Origin: JAJYSO01 sp964451785
GTDB lineage: Bacteria; Bacteroidota; Bacteroidia; Flavobacteriales; Flavobacteriaceae
Length of the DNA stretch: 64,000 nucleotides
Reading direction: 5' to 3'
Assembly (NCBI GenBank): GCA_964451785.1
Contig: CAYVJG010000001.1
Span: forward strand, 62,001 to 126,000
The position numbers and the translations under genes were made by a program. The notes below the pieces were generated by a model. The model was not told where the DNA came from. It saw only the letters and a program-made list of their open reading frames with translations, and searched no databases. Below are positions 34,725 through 44,678 of this stretch, in pieces (position 1 is the first letter of the stretch; every line of letters starts with the position of its first letter).

Positions 34725-35429
34725 ATGAATAAGAAGGTGTTTTTACGCGAACTAGGTCAACGCGATTACAAAGAAACCTGGGATTTTCAAGAGTCTATTT
34801 TCCAAAGTATCTTAGATCAGAAAATTGCTAACCGTAAAAGCACGACTCCTCAAGAAACGCCTAACTATTTAGTGTTTGTAGAACATCCTCATGTCTATAC
34901 CTTAGGGAAAAGTGGGCATCTGGATAATTTATTGATTTCAGAAGAAGAATTAGCCGCTAAAGACGCTAAGTTTTACAAGATTAATCGTGGGGGTGATATC
35001 ACCTACCACGGTCCTGGCCAGATTGTAGGTTACCCCATTTTAGATTTAGACAACTTTTTTACTGACATTCACAAATACATGCGCTATCTTGAAGAAGTGA
35101 TTATTCGAACCTTAGCCGATTATGGTCTAGAAGCTGGGCGCAGTAAGGGCGAAACAGGGGTCTGGCTAGATGCCGGAACGCCTTTTGCTCGTAAAATTTG
35201 TGCCATGGGTGTACGCGCTAGTCGCTGGGTGACCATGCATGGATTTGCGCTTAATGTCAATACAGATTTGGGTTATTTTGACAATATTGTGCCTTGTGGT
35301 ATTCAAGATAAAGCGGTGGCTTCTCTCAATGTTGAATTAGGACAAAAATCGGTTGATTTAGAAGAAGTAAAAGCTAAAATTAAACAACACTTTGCTGAAG
35401 TTTTTGAAGCTGAATTGGTGATGCCCTAA
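34725..35429 (+). CDS. lipB: Octanoyltransferase LipB
   Basis: Transfers octanoate from acyl carrier protein to lipoyl domains such as that of SucB. 234 aa with the family motifs RGGDITYHGPGQ, the lysine in FARKICAMGVR, and the catalytic cysteine in NIVPCGI. Length is normal. Monocistronic and divergent from lysS. Confidence 0.97.
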   Translation: MNKKVFLRELGQRDYKETWDFQESIFQSILDQKIANRKSTTPQETPNYLVFVEHPHVYTLGKSGHLDNLLISEEELAAKDAKFYKINRGGDITYHGPGQIVGYPILDLDNFFTDIHKYMRYLEEVIIRTLADYGLEAGRSKGETGVWLDAGTPFARKICAMGVRASRWVTMHGFALNVNTDLGYFDNIVPCGIQDKAVASLNVELGQKSVDLEEVKAKIKQHFAEVFEAELVMP

Positions 35430-35537
35430 GACGATTCTAATCGGATTCTAGAATAATATTTAGAAGATGTGGATTTAGTGTTTAATAATACGTTAAAAAT
35501 ATTTACATTAGCCTTGTATTAACCTAGAACTAAATTT

Positions 35538-36113
35538 ATGTCTCAACCTTTTAAATTGTTTTGCCTAAGTGTATTGCTTGTAGGCTGTTTGAGCAGTTGC
35601 AAAAATCAAAACAAATCTGAAACTTCTTCAACAGTCGAAACTTCTGTAAAAACGACTGATAACGATCAGTTGGATGACGGCGAAATAGCCGGAACGCTAA
35701 TCTCAATCAATAAGCTGAATGTCGTTTTTGGAGACTTAGGTATCTCTTCAGCGCAAAATGATCAAGTAAAACAATTAGCAACTGACTTTCGCAATGACTT
35801 TTTAGGTATAGCAGAAAAATCTTACCAAATGGCCAAAGGCGAAGATTTTAAAATTCGTGAAAATGGATTGACTCGTGGATTATTGAAACGTTACGAAGGG
35901 CTGCAGAAAATGCTAAGCAAAAAATCAGCAGCTGAATTTGACCGTATTTATCTGAAAGTGATGACGGATATGCAAAACAAAAATCTAAAGGTAATTACTG
36001 AAAAATTAATTCCTGAAACACAATCTCCTGAATACAAGGGTTTTTTAAAGCACACTAGGGATTTCTATAAGCGCTATGCGGCTCGAGCTATAGAATTGTC
36101 TAAAACCTTGTAA
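35538..36113 (+). CDS. Small helical lipoprotein, DUF4142-like
   Basis: 191 aa. Lipoprotein signal peptide with lipobox LSSC (Cys at about 21), a Ser/Thr/Asp-rich linker (about 22-50), then a helical domain with a repeated pattern INKLNVVFGDLGISSAQND...KQLATDFRNDFLGIAEK. This resembles DUF4142 ferritin-like proteins but I would not rely on the assignment. Function unknown. Confidence 0.55.
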   Translation: MSQPFKLFCLSVLLVGCLSSCKNQNKSETSSTVETSVKTTDNDQLDDGEIAGTLISINKLNVVFGDLGISSAQNDQVKQLATDFRNDFLGIAEKSYQMAKGEDFKIRENGLTRGLLKRYEGLQKMLSKKSAAEFDRIYLKVMTDMQNKNLKVITEKLIPETQSPEYKGFLKHTRDFYKRYAARAIELSKTL

Positions 36114-36148
36114 CCTTAATTCGCCGAGGAGCACTTGCTTAATTTGTG

Positions 36149-36156
36149 TAACTTTG
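36149..36156 (+). promoter_or_regulatory. -7 box before the arsC-like gene
   Basis: TAACTTTG matches TAnnTTTG, 27 bases before the ATG at 36183; the in-frame TTG at 36135 lies upstream of it and is therefore not a start. Confidence 0.5.
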
Positions 36157-36182
36157 TTGGGTCATTACAGAAAACTAATCAG

Positions 36183-36530
36183 ATGTCAAAAATTACGATA
36201 TATCACAATGCACGTTGCAGTAAAAGTCGCTGCGCTTTAGGAATTTTAGAAGACCGTCATATAGATTACCAAGTACGCGAGTATTTAAAAGACACGCCTT
36301 CAGCTGAAGAATTGAAATCTATTTTGAAGAAATTAGATATGAAAGCTGAAGAATTGGTGCGTAAAAATGAAGCTGTTTTTAAAGCACAATTTAAAGACAA
36401 GACTTTTACAGAAGATGAATGGATAGCCATTATGGTTGAAAACCCAAAATTGATTCAACGCCCGATAGTAATTAAAGGTGATAAAGCCGTCATAGCACGT
36501 CCTACAGAAAAAATGGACGAGCTGTTGTAA
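36183..36530 (+). CDS. Arsenate reductase-family (ArsC/YffB-like) protein
   Basis: 115 aa thioredoxin-fold protein: MSKITIYHNARCSKSR with the active Cys at about 12, then REYLKDTPSAEELKSILKKL and LIQRPIVIKGDKAVIARP near the C-terminus. The glutaredoxin-dependent ArsC family shares this pattern (cysteine plus conserved Arg in RPI). No other ars gene lies nearby, so a general redox or Spx/YffB-like role is as likely as arsenate resistance. Confidence 0.85.
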   Translation: MSKITIYHNARCSKSRCALGILEDRHIDYQVREYLKDTPSAEELKSILKKLDMKAEELVRKNEAVFKAQFKDKTFTEDEWIAIMVENPKLIQRPIVIKGDKAVIARPTEKMDELL

Positions 36531-36556
36531 ATTACTTTTCTACAGAAAAAATAAAG

Positions 36557-36590
36557 AACACCTCAGGCCTTGGTTTTGAGGTGTTTTTTT
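36557..36590 (+). terminator. Terminator after the arsC-like gene
   Basis: AACACCTCA pairs with TGAGGTGTT and is followed by T7, 26 bases after the stop codon. Confidence 0.85.
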
Positions 36591-36604
36591 GTGGACTAAA
36601 GAAG

Positions 36605-36954
36605 AATTCTAATTGGCATAACTATTCAGCTGTTTTGCAAAAACTGATATTGAACCCACTCCGGGGTTCGTGTGTTGTTTGTACCTAGCCCATAGCTACA
36701 CTGCGTTTGCTATGGGTTAATCATATTAAACTCCTACAGAGTATCCTCAAATTCACTTTGAAATCGTAAACTTTTTTAAGGGAAATACTACATTCTGGGA
36801 GGTGCCATATTTTTACCCTTGTAGAATTAATACCGTATGGATAAATTATATAGTCCAATTTCGACAGCGGTCTCATTGTGCTATTAATTTGTTACCCACG
36901 GCATTATACCTACAAAAAACATTATAAATCGGGCTAAAAAGTAATTCTAATTGG
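36605..36954. repeat. Repeat-rich intergenic block bounded by a 12-base direct repeat
   Basis: AATTCTAATTGG occurs at 36605-36616 and 36943-36954. Between them are two REP-like hairpins, GAACCC-GGGTTC (36652-36669) and CCCATAGC-GCTATGGG (36689-36716), and repeat copy B. No gene is present between 36531 and 37045. Confidence 0.65.
36828..36940. repeat. Dispersed hairpin repeat, copy B
   Basis: 113 bases aligning end to end with copy A at 6038-6148. Arms TAATACCGT and ACGGCATTA differ from copy A by a change that still pairs as G-U on the minus strand; other differences also keep most stem pairs. The flanks are unrelated to those of copy A, so the unit has discrete ends. Confidence 0.75.
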
Positions 36955-37045
36955 TGTAAACCAGACTGAAAAATAAATAGATAAAAACAAAAATCCCTTC
37001 ACTTTTAGGTTAAAGCGAAGGAATTTAAGAGTTGTTTAAAAGTGA

Positions 37046-39202
37046 TTATTTCAAAAACTCATCAAAGTAATCGGTGATTTTTTGCATAAGGTGAATGCGG
37101 TCAAAACCACGCACATTATGTGGGTGATCAGGATATACAAAATAATCCACCTGTACATTTTCATCAACACAAGATTCTAAGAACTTCATAGAATGTTGCC
37201 AAACCACGGTAGAATCTTGGGCACCGTGAATCAAGAGCAATTTGCCTTCTAGGTTTTGCACTTTGTCTAGCAAGTTAGCTTTGGCATAACCTTCAGGATT
37301 TTCTTGTGGGGTGTCCATGTAACGTTCGGTGTACATCACTTCATACATGTGCCAATCCATAACCGGACCGCCGGCTACGCCAACTTTAAACACGCCCGGA
37401 TGACGAAGCATTAATGAAGTAGTCATAAATCCGCCAAAACTCCAGCCGTGTACACCTAAGCGATCAGCATCTACGTAAGGTAAAGATTTAAGGTATTTTA
37501 CACCTTCCAATTGGTCTTCCATTTCAACCGTTCCCAATTGACGGAATGTGGCTTGCTCAAAAGCTACTCCGCGATTGCTGCTGCCGCGGCCGTCCATAGT
37601 AAAGATGATATAGCCGTGTTGCGCCATATAATCGTACCACAAATTGCCACTTTCAGGAAAGCGGTTGTGCAAAAGCTGAACACCAGGACCGTTGTACAAA
37701 TAAACGATGACAGGATATTTCTTAGAAGCATCAAAGTTTGGTGGTAAAATTAAGCGCGCGTTAAGTGGGGTTTTACCATCTGCTGCCGTAATGGTTAATT
37801 CCTTGATTTCAGGTTTAGCGTAATCTTTTAATGGGTTTTCAGCATCTAATAATACTTTTGACCACTTGCTATTGACCGCTGCTACGCGAATTTTGTTAGG
37901 AGTAGCATAATTGGTATAGCGATCAATCCAGTAAGTACCTTCACTATTTACATTAGCGCGGTGTACACCTTTGGCGTGATCTAAACGACGCATCTTACCA
38001 TTTTTCCAATTGACGGCATATACGTTTTTATTCATCGCTGACACTTTAGCTGATGAAATAATGATCTCATTTTCTTTAGCGTTCCAGCCGTTGATTGCAT
38101 TGACTACATAATTGCCGGTAGTGATGGTGTTGAGCAATTTTCCTTTGGTATTATAGCGGTATAAGTGCATAAATCCATCGCGCTCACTCCACCAGATAAA
38201 CTGGTTGTCATGTCCTGGAATAAAGTAGAGTGGCTCAGCCGGATGTACATATTTAGGGTCGCTTTCTTCTAAGAGCTTAGCGACGCGTTCACCGGTTTGT
38301 GCATCGTATTTGTAGAGCGCTAAGTGGTCTTGACTGCGTTCTAAAATGGCGATATAGATGTATTTGCCTTCAGGTCCCCAGGTGATGTTAGTCAAATAGT
38401 GATCTGTGTGATCTCCGGTTTGCATAAAAACAGTTTTTCCGGTTTCAGGGTTGTACACGCCTAAGTGAACTTCTTCACTACCTTGACCAGCCATAGGATA
38501 TTTGACCATTTTGACTTCAGCGGGTACCACTTGCCAGTTGATGACCGGATAGTTGGTTACTTTTGATTCGTCTTTTTGATAAAAGGCAATCAAGTTGCTC
38601 TCAGGAGCAAAAAACACACCTTGATTAACGCCAAATTCGTTACGCGATACAATTTGACCGCTGACAATATTGAGGTCTGTATGGTTAGTTACTGCTGTTT
38701 TTTCACCTTTAGCATTAGCTAACATGAGGTTGTTTGCTTTGCTGTAAGCCACTTGTTTACTTTCTGTGTCTACATAATAATTTGTTGTATTTTCAGGGAG
38801 CTCAAGCCATTTTTTAAATTGCCATTCTCCGTTAGATTCAGCGCCGGTAAACAAAGCGTCGCCGTATTTAAAATATACAGATTGCTTGTCAAACCAATGT
38901 ATTTGAGGAATGTATCGCAACTCTTTAGCAAGGTTTAACGACTGATTAATATCGGTTAAACTGAATATAGTTTCGGTAGTCATACTTGGTACATTGACTT
39001 TGACAAGTACAGGAGCATCTGTTAAACTTTCTATTTTGGTGAAAGCATCTTCGTTGGGAATCCAAGTAGTTTGTTGAATGTTTTCAGAAGCTAGATTGGT
39101 GTATAAGCCAACAACAGCTTCGTGCATGGTATAGGTTTTGTCTTGGGCAGAAACATAGCTCATGACAAACAGCGCTATAGCAAACGAAAAGAGTTTACGC
39201 AT
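37046..39202 (-). CDS. Secreted S9 peptidase, dipeptidyl peptidase IV-like
   Basis: 718 aa. Signal peptide (1-19, ending SYVSAQ), an N-terminal beta-propeller (DPPIV N domain, about 40-460) and a C-terminal alpha/beta hydrolase (about 480-718). Catalytic triad: Ser in GWSFGGFMT, Asp in HGAQDSTVVW, His in YPDHPHNVRG. Removes X-Pro/Ala dipeptides from peptides, in the periplasm or at the surface. It is divergent from the M16 lipoprotein peptidase; both may take part in peptide use. Confidence 0.93.
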   Translation of the reverse strand: MRKLFSFAIALFVMSYVSAQDKTYTMHEAVVGLYTNLASENIQQTTWIPNEDAFTKIESLTDAPVLVKVNVPSMTTETIFSLTDINQSLNLAKELRYIPQIHWFDKQSVYFKYGDALFTGAESNGEWQFKKWLELPENTTNYYVDTESKQVAYSKANNLMLANAKGEKTAVTNHTDLNIVSGQIVSRNEFGVNQGVFFAPESNLIAFYQKDESKVTNYPVINWQVVPAEVKMVKYPMAGQGSEEVHLGVYNPETGKTVFMQTGDHTDHYLTNITWGPEGKYIYIAILERSQDHLALYKYDAQTGERVAKLLEESDPKYVHPAEPLYFIPGHDNQFIWWSERDGFMHLYRYNTKGKLLNTITTGNYVVNAINGWNAKENEIIISSAKVSAMNKNVYAVNWKNGKMRRLDHAKGVHRANVNSEGTYWIDRYTNYATPNKIRVAAVNSKWSKVLLDAENPLKDYAKPEIKELTITAADGKTPLNARLILPPNFDASKKYPVIVYLYNGPGVQLLHNRFPESGNLWYDYMAQHGYIIFTMDGRGSSNRGVAFEQATFRQLGTVEMEDQLEGVKYLKSLPYVDADRLGVHGWSFGGFMTTSLMLRHPGVFKVGVAGGPVMDWHMYEVMYTERYMDTPQENPEGYAKANLLDKVQNLEGKLLLIHGAQDSTVVWQHSMKFLESCVDENVQVDYFVYPDHPHNVRGFDRIHLMQKITDYFDEFLK

Positions 39203-39290
39203 GTGTGTTAGGATTTAATTATTAATTCAGTGTTATAACCTACCAAATTGTATGCTTAATTTGATAGCCTAGGGGTCACAAATGTAAGAA

Positions 39291-39325
39291 TTTGAAATTT
39301 ATTGGTAGCGAATAGAGTAGTTTTG
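39291..39325 (+). promoter_or_regulatory. Promoter of the M16 peptidase gene
   Basis: TTTG (39291-39294), 23-base spacer, TAGTTTTG (39318-39325). The in-frame ATG at 39331 is only 5 bases beyond the box and would be at or before the transcript start, which supports the ATG at 39370. Confidence 0.5.
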
Positions 39326-39369
39326 TTAAAATGTTTTATTTTAGTAAAAACTTTCTTAAACTATTTCTT

Positions 39370-42339
39370 ATGAATTGCTTAACACGACGGTCTTCATGGA
39401 GCTGTATAGTGGCTTTTTTACTTTTGACGGCTTGTCAGAACCAAAAAAAAGAATCTTCTGAGGCAAAAGCTCAGGACACATATGCCTGGAAAACCAAAAC
39501 AGAAAATGGCTATACCTACAAGTATGTAGAAAACGATCCTTCGCATGCACGGTTTTACACACTTGACAATGGATTGGCGGTAATTTTAAGTCCGTCGCAT
39601 GAAAAGCCGCGTATCCAAACCTATATTGCGGTTAAAGCTGGAAGTAAAACTGACCCTGCAGATCATACCGGGTTGGCTCATTATCTGGAACACATGCTCT
39701 TTAAAGGCACAGATAAGTTTGGGTCGTTAGACTGGGATAAGGAAAAACCACTTTTAGAAAAAATCCAAGCCCTCTACGAGCAATACAACTCTACTACAGA
39801 CAAAGCTGAACGCGAAGCAATTTATAAAAAAATAGACGAGGTCTCTGGAGAAGCTGCGCATTATGCTATCGCTAATGAATACGATAAAATGATGGCCGCT
39901 ATGGGAGCAAAAGGCACTAATGCCTTTACTTCATTTGAACAAACGGTTTACACTGAAGATGTACCTAGTAATGTCATCGATAAGTTTTTAGCTGTGCAAG
40001 CTGAGCGTTTTAGCCACCCGGTATTTCGCTTGTTTCACACTGAACTCGAAGCGGTTTATGAAGAAAAAAATCGCAGCTTAGACAGCGATGGGAGCAAGGT
40101 GTTTCAAACCTTGTTTAAGTTGCTTTTTCCACATAATAACTACGGTAAACAAACCACTATTGGAACGATTGAAGATTTAAAAAATCCGTCTTTAGTCGAA
40201 ATTAGAAAGTACTTTAATACCTATTATGTCCCTAATAATATGGGAATAATTATGGCAGGCGATTTTGATCCTGATCAGGTGATTGCAAAAATCGATTCAG
40301 CTTTTAGCTATATGAAACCTAAAGAAGTACCGCCTTATACCTTTAAACCCGAAACCGAAATTACGGCCCCGATTACAGCTGAGGTTTTTGGTCCTGAACC
40401 AGCGCGATTGATGTTGGGCTATCGCTTTCCAAAAGCTTCATCTGATGATGCACGTATGTTGACCCTTGTCGGTGAAATTTTAACCAACGGATCAGCCGGA
40501 CTTATAGATTTGAATCTGGTTAAGCAACAAAAACTCTTGGGGGCTTATGCGTTTCCTTACCTTTTGAAAGATTACAGCGTGTTGTTGCTCGGGGGAAATC
40601 CGACACAAGGACAGGATTTAGATAAGGTGAAATCACTATTGCTCGGTCAGATTGCTAAGTTGAAATCAGGTGATTTTTCAGATGATTTAATCACTTCAAT
40701 TATTAATAATGAAAAAAAATCTGTTTTAGAACGCAATGAAAAATACGGCCGTCGCGCCTCAGCTCTCATGGATAATTTTACGCTTGATGGCGATTGGTTG
40801 CGTCAGGTGAATTATGTCGATTGGTTGGGAACGATTACTAAACAAGATATTATCGATTTTGCTAAAAAATATTTTCACGACAATTATGTAGCGGTTTACA
40901 AACGCCAAGGCGAAGATAAAAATGTAGTTAAAGTTGAAAAGCCACATATCACTCCGGTAGATGTTAACCGCACAGCGCAATCAGATTTCTTAAAGAAAGT
41001 GGAAGCTATGCCCGAACAAAAAATTCAGCCTAAATGGTTAGATTTTAAAAACGACATTCAACGTGCTTCAACTGGTGATTATGAAGTGCTCGGCGTAGAG
41101 AATAAAGACAATGGCTTATTTACGTTAGATTATTATTACGAAACCGGTAGCTGGGCTAATAAACTCTTGCCTTTGGCTGTAGATTATTTGGACTATGTAG
41201 GTACAAAAGAGAAATCAGCTGAAGATTTTAGTAAAGCCTTTTACAAATTGGCGAGTTCGTATTATGTCGGTTCATCATCACGTAGTACTTACATTTCTTT
41301 GAGTGGGTTACAAGAAAATTTTAAAGAAACTGTAAAATTGTTTGATGATTTACTAGAGCATTCAATAGCTGATGAGGAGGCGTTGAAGAATTATATTAAA
41401 GGATTAAAAAAACAGCGCGAAAACGCTAAGAAAAACAAAGGACAAATAGCGAGAGCTTTGCGAAGCTATGCGTTATACGGCGCTGAAAATCCATTTAATA
41501 ATGTGTTGACAGATGAAGAGTTGGATAGCTTAACAGCTCAAGATTTGGTAACTGTTTTGCACGATTTAGCAGCTTATAAGCACAAGGTGATTTACTATGG
41601 TCCAAAATCAGCCGAAGCTATTGCCGCTGTTTTAAAACCTATTCATCAGGCACCGGAAGAATTTAAACTACTTCCTGAACCAGTAGAATTTAAACAACAA
41701 TCACAAACTGAAAACAAGGTGTTGATGGCGTATTACGATATGGTGCAGGCCGAAGTGTTTTGGGTGCGCAATAACGAAGTTTACAGTGAAGATTTAGTGC
41801 CGACAATCGCGTTCTTTAATCAGTATTTTGGCAGCGGAATGGAATCGGTAGTTTTTCAAACTATTCGTGAATCGCAAGCTTTGGCTTATTCCACTTATGC
41901 TTTTTACAGCAATCCCTCTCGCCCTGATGAACGCACGCGATTTTTAGCCTATGTAGGTACACAAAGCGATAAATTTAGCGATGCCGTTAAAGCGATGAAT
42001 ACCATCTTAACCACATTGCCAAAGTCAGAGAAATCAGTTAACACTGCTAAAGTTGGGTTACGTAAACAGTTGGCTTCACAACGGATTACAGGGCAAAGCA
42101 TTATTTATAGCTACCTCAGTGCTCAGCGTATGGGACGCAATTTTGATATTCGCCAAAAAGTATATGATGAGGTAGAAAATATGGATTTTGAAGCTATTCA
42201 AAATTTCTTCTCAAAACACGTCAGTCACAAACCTTATACGTATTGTCTTGTAGTGGGAGAGGGGAGAATTGATGAAAGCGAACTGAAAGCTATAGGTCCG
42301 CATAAAGTTATTGATTTAGAAACCTTATTTGGGTATTAG
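39370..42339 (+). CDS. M16-family zinc metallopeptidase lipoprotein
   Basis: 989 aa from MNCLTRRSSW. Lipoprotein signal peptide with LLLTAC (Cys at about 22). The inverted zinc motif HYLEH gives H104, E107, H108, with the third ligand region ELEAVYEEKN at about 225-232. Two M16 halves are present, the second without the motif, as in pitrilysin-type enzymes. An insertion of about 50 residues with a charged helix follows HYLEHMLFKGT. Acts on peptides at the envelope. Confidence 0.92.
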   Translation: MNCLTRRSSWSCIVAFLLLTACQNQKKESSEAKAQDTYAWKTKTENGYTYKYVENDPSHARFYTLDNGLAVILSPSHEKPRIQTYIAVKAGSKTDPADHTGLAHYLEHMLFKGTDKFGSLDWDKEKPLLEKIQALYEQYNSTTDKAEREAIYKKIDEVSGEAAHYAIANEYDKMMAAMGAKGTNAFTSFEQTVYTEDVPSNVIDKFLAVQAERFSHPVFRLFHTELEAVYEEKNRSLDSDGSKVFQTLFKLLFPHNNYGKQTTIGTIEDLKNPSLVEIRKYFNTYYVPNNMGIIMAGDFDPDQVIAKIDSAFSYMKPKEVPPYTFKPETEITAPITAEVFGPEPARLMLGYRFPKASSDDARMLTLVGEILTNGSAGLIDLNLVKQQKLLGAYAFPYLLKDYSVLLLGGNPTQGQDLDKVKSLLLGQIAKLKSGDFSDDLITSIINNEKKSVLERNEKYGRRASALMDNFTLDGDWLRQVNYVDWLGTITKQDIIDFAKKYFHDNYVAVYKRQGEDKNVVKVEKPHITPVDVNRTAQSDFLKKVEAMPEQKIQPKWLDFKNDIQRASTGDYEVLGVENKDNGLFTLDYYYETGSWANKLLPLAVDYLDYVGTKEKSAEDFSKAFYKLASSYYVGSSSRSTYISLSGLQENFKETVKLFDDLLEHSIADEEALKNYIKGLKKQRENAKKNKGQIARALRSYALYGAENPFNNVLTDEELDSLTAQDLVTVLHDLAAYKHKVIYYGPKSAEAIAAVLKPIHQAPEEFKLLPEPVEFKQQSQTENKVLMAYYDMVQAEVFWVRNNEVYSEDLVPTIAFFNQYFGSGMESVVFQTIRESQALAYSTYAFYSNPSRPDERTRFLAYVGTQSDKFSDAVKAMNTILTTLPKSEKSVNTAKVGLRKQLASQRITGQSIIYSYLSAQRMGRNFDIRQKVYDEVENMDFEAIQNFFSKHVSHKPYTYCLVVGEGRIDESELKAIGPHKVIDLETLFGY

Positions 42340-42667
42340 ATTTTCCATTAATTTTAGTCAAAAGATCTGCTTAAGATAGCAGATCTTTTGAATTGATATT
42401 AAATTTTAGAATAATTATTTTATTGCTTTTCTTTTGTGATAAAAAAGTATAAGAAAAAATTTAAATTTAGATATAAATCTATATAAGTTATCAATTTTAT
42501 ATAAAAAATAGATTATATGTGCGTTGATTTGGTTGTTTTCAGAGGTCGAATTAGCTTATAATTATGAATTTTTTAATTTTTGTATAAAACGGGTATTAGA
42601 AATTTACTATTTTGCTCCACTTTTTGCGTAGAAATGCAGATATAACAATCATAATTTACAATTTACG
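42340..42667. other. Intergenic region with a perfect 12-bp inverted repeat
   Basis: CAAAAGATCTGC (42359-42370) and its complement (42379-42390) form a hairpin that probably ends the M16 transcript. The remainder is very AT-rich with no gene. Confidence 0.6.
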
Positions 42668-44347
42668 ATGAGTCTTTTTATAAAAAAATCGATTCCCAAA
42701 CTTCTCGAAGAAGCTAATAATTCGGGAGAAGGATCTTTAAAACGAACGTTAAACTCTACTTCATTAATAGCCTTAGGGATTGGTGCTATTGTTGGTGCCG
42801 GATTATTTTCGATTACCGGAATGGCAGCGGCTAATTTTGCAGGTCCAGGTATTATGATATCCTTTATCATCGCTGCAGTAGGTTGTGGATTAGCAGGATT
42901 GTGTTATGCCGAATTTGCCTCCATGATTCCCGTGGCAGGAAGTGCTTATACCTATTCTTACGCAACCATGGGTGAGTTTATCGCTTGGATTATTGGGTGG
43001 GATTTGGTGTTAGAATATGCCGTTGGTGCCGCAACAGTAGCTTCGAGTTGGAGTGATTATTTATCGGTTCTTCTACACAATTATGGATTGGCTTTGCCTG
43101 AAGCTTTGACTAAAACGCCTTTAGATGGCGGTATTATGAACCTGCCATCTGTGTTTATTGTCGTACTGATGTCCATGGTATTGATCCGCGGAACGAGTGA
43201 ATCGGCTTGGGTAAACAATTTAATCGTTATCTTAAAAATTGGAATTGTTGTTGTTTTTGTAGCTATTGGATTAAACTATATTCGTCCGGAAAATTTAGAA
43301 CCACTTATTCCGCCTAATCAAGGTAGCTTTGGTGAGTTTGGTTGGACAGGGGTTTTGCGTGCCGCAGCTATTGTGTTTTTTGCATATATAGGATTTGATG
43401 CCGTCTCGACAGCCGCCCAAGAAACAAAAAATCCTAAAAAAACAATGCCTATAGGTATTTTGGGCTCTTTGATTATTTGTACTATTCTCTATATCGTCTT
43501 TGCTTATGTAATGACCGGTGTGGTTGATTATCACGAATTTAAAGGTCTTGATGGCGCTGGTGAATTGGCACCTGTAGCAACGGCTATTGAATGGATGGGA
43601 CCGATTATTAACGGCGTTCCTCATCCGGATTATCCGTGGCTAAATACGGCTATCATTGTGGCCATCTTGTTGGGTTTTTCATCTGTAATCTTGGTGATGT
43701 TACTTGGGCAAAGTCGCGTGTTCTACTCGATGAGTGTAGATGGTTTATTGCCAAAACTCTTCTCCGATGTCCATAAAAAACACCGTACGCCTTATAAATC
43801 AAACATCACTTTTATGTTGTTAGTGAGTGCTTTTGCAGCCTTTGTCCCTGGTCGTATTGTAGGCCAAATGACAAGTATCGGGACGCTTTTTGCCTTTATC
43901 TTGGTCTGTTTAGGCGTCTTGGTGACACGCTATAAAATGAAAGATGCACCGCGTGCTTTTAAAGTGCCTTTTGTGCCTTATATACCTATTCTTGGCGTCT
44001 TAGTTTGCCTTGGAATGATGGTGTTTTTGCCGTTTGATACCTGGATTCGCTTATTGGTCTGGATGTTAATCGGTATTGATATTTATGAACACTACGGCCT
44101 CAAGAAAAGTAAAATGAATGCCGGTAAAAAACACTTTAAAGATAAAATTTATATCAGTATTAGTGGATTGGTACTTTCGGCTCTATTACTTATTCTCGCT
44201 TTTGTTCATCACTATATGACTGTTGCCGCTGAGCGCGATGTCGCCTTTTTCTATACGGCTGTAGTTATCGGAAGCCTCCATTTGGTTTACTTTATCTGGC
44301 GTTATTTTAAGGATAAGAAAAATGCTAGCCTTCACAATGTGGACTAA
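42668..44347 (+). CDS. APC-superfamily amino acid permease (first of a tandem pair)
   Basis: 559 aa with 12-14 hydrophobic segments. Seen: the TM1 motif GIGAIVGAGLFSITGMAAA, VGCGLAGLCYAEFASMIPVAGSAYTY (TM2-3) and GFDAVSTAAQETKNPKKTMP, typical of CAT/YfnA-like cationic amino acid permeases. The soluble N-terminus begins MSLFIKKSIPKLLEEANNSG. The downstream paralogue is highly similar along its whole length. Substrate is not determinable. Confidence 0.92.
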   Translation: MSLFIKKSIPKLLEEANNSGEGSLKRTLNSTSLIALGIGAIVGAGLFSITGMAAANFAGPGIMISFIIAAVGCGLAGLCYAEFASMIPVAGSAYTYSYATMGEFIAWIIGWDLVLEYAVGAATVASSWSDYLSVLLHNYGLALPEALTKTPLDGGIMNLPSVFIVVLMSMVLIRGTSESAWVNNLIVILKIGIVVVFVAIGLNYIRPENLEPLIPPNQGSFGEFGWTGVLRAAAIVFFAYIGFDAVSTAAQETKNPKKTMPIGILGSLIICTILYIVFAYVMTGVVDYHEFKGLDGAGELAPVATAIEWMGPIINGVPHPDYPWLNTAIIVAILLGFSSVILVMLLGQSRVFYSMSVDGLLPKLFSDVHKKHRTPYKSNITFMLLVSAFAAFVPGRIVGQMTSIGTLFAFILVCLGVLVTRYKMKDAPRAFKVPFVPYIPILGVLVCLGMMVFLPFDTWIRLLVWMLIGIDIYEHYGLKKSKMNAGKKHFKDKIYISISGLVLSALLLILAFVHHYMTVAAERDVAFFYTAVVIGSLHLVYFIWRYFKDKKNASLHNVD

Positions 44348-44399
44348 GAATAGGAGATAGTCTGTTTATTGTGAACAGATAGATTTCTTAGATTAATAT

Positions 44400-44450
44400 A
44401 TCCCTCATGTTTACCAATTCTTATTTACTGGTAGATTTGAGGGATCTTTT
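44400..44450 (+). terminator. Terminator between the permease genes
   Basis: ATCCCTCA (44400-44407) and TGAGGGAT (44438-44445) enclose a second stem TACCA-TGGTA and are followed by CTTTTA. The rest of 44348-44678 shows no gene; the two permeases are therefore probably separate transcripts. Confidence 0.7.
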
Positions 44451-44678
44451 ATACCCCATTTTAACCTTCTCTTTATAGATAGCAATACTTAGCTGTTTGT
44501 CTTTAAATCAAAAAAGTAAATCATATTAAAAGTTATTTTTATTTATTAGCAAATAATTACAAGTATGATCTATTAATCCTTTTATATTTAGATTATTATT
44601 AGTAATTAAACCTATGTAGTATGTTATTTTAGCGCACATTAAAAATTAAGGCTAACTAGTGAAGTTTAAATAGAGTAT

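Noticed and set aside
36183..36530. Arsenic resistance locus
   Set aside because: Only an ArsC-like fold is present; no arsenic regulator or efflux gene is nearby.
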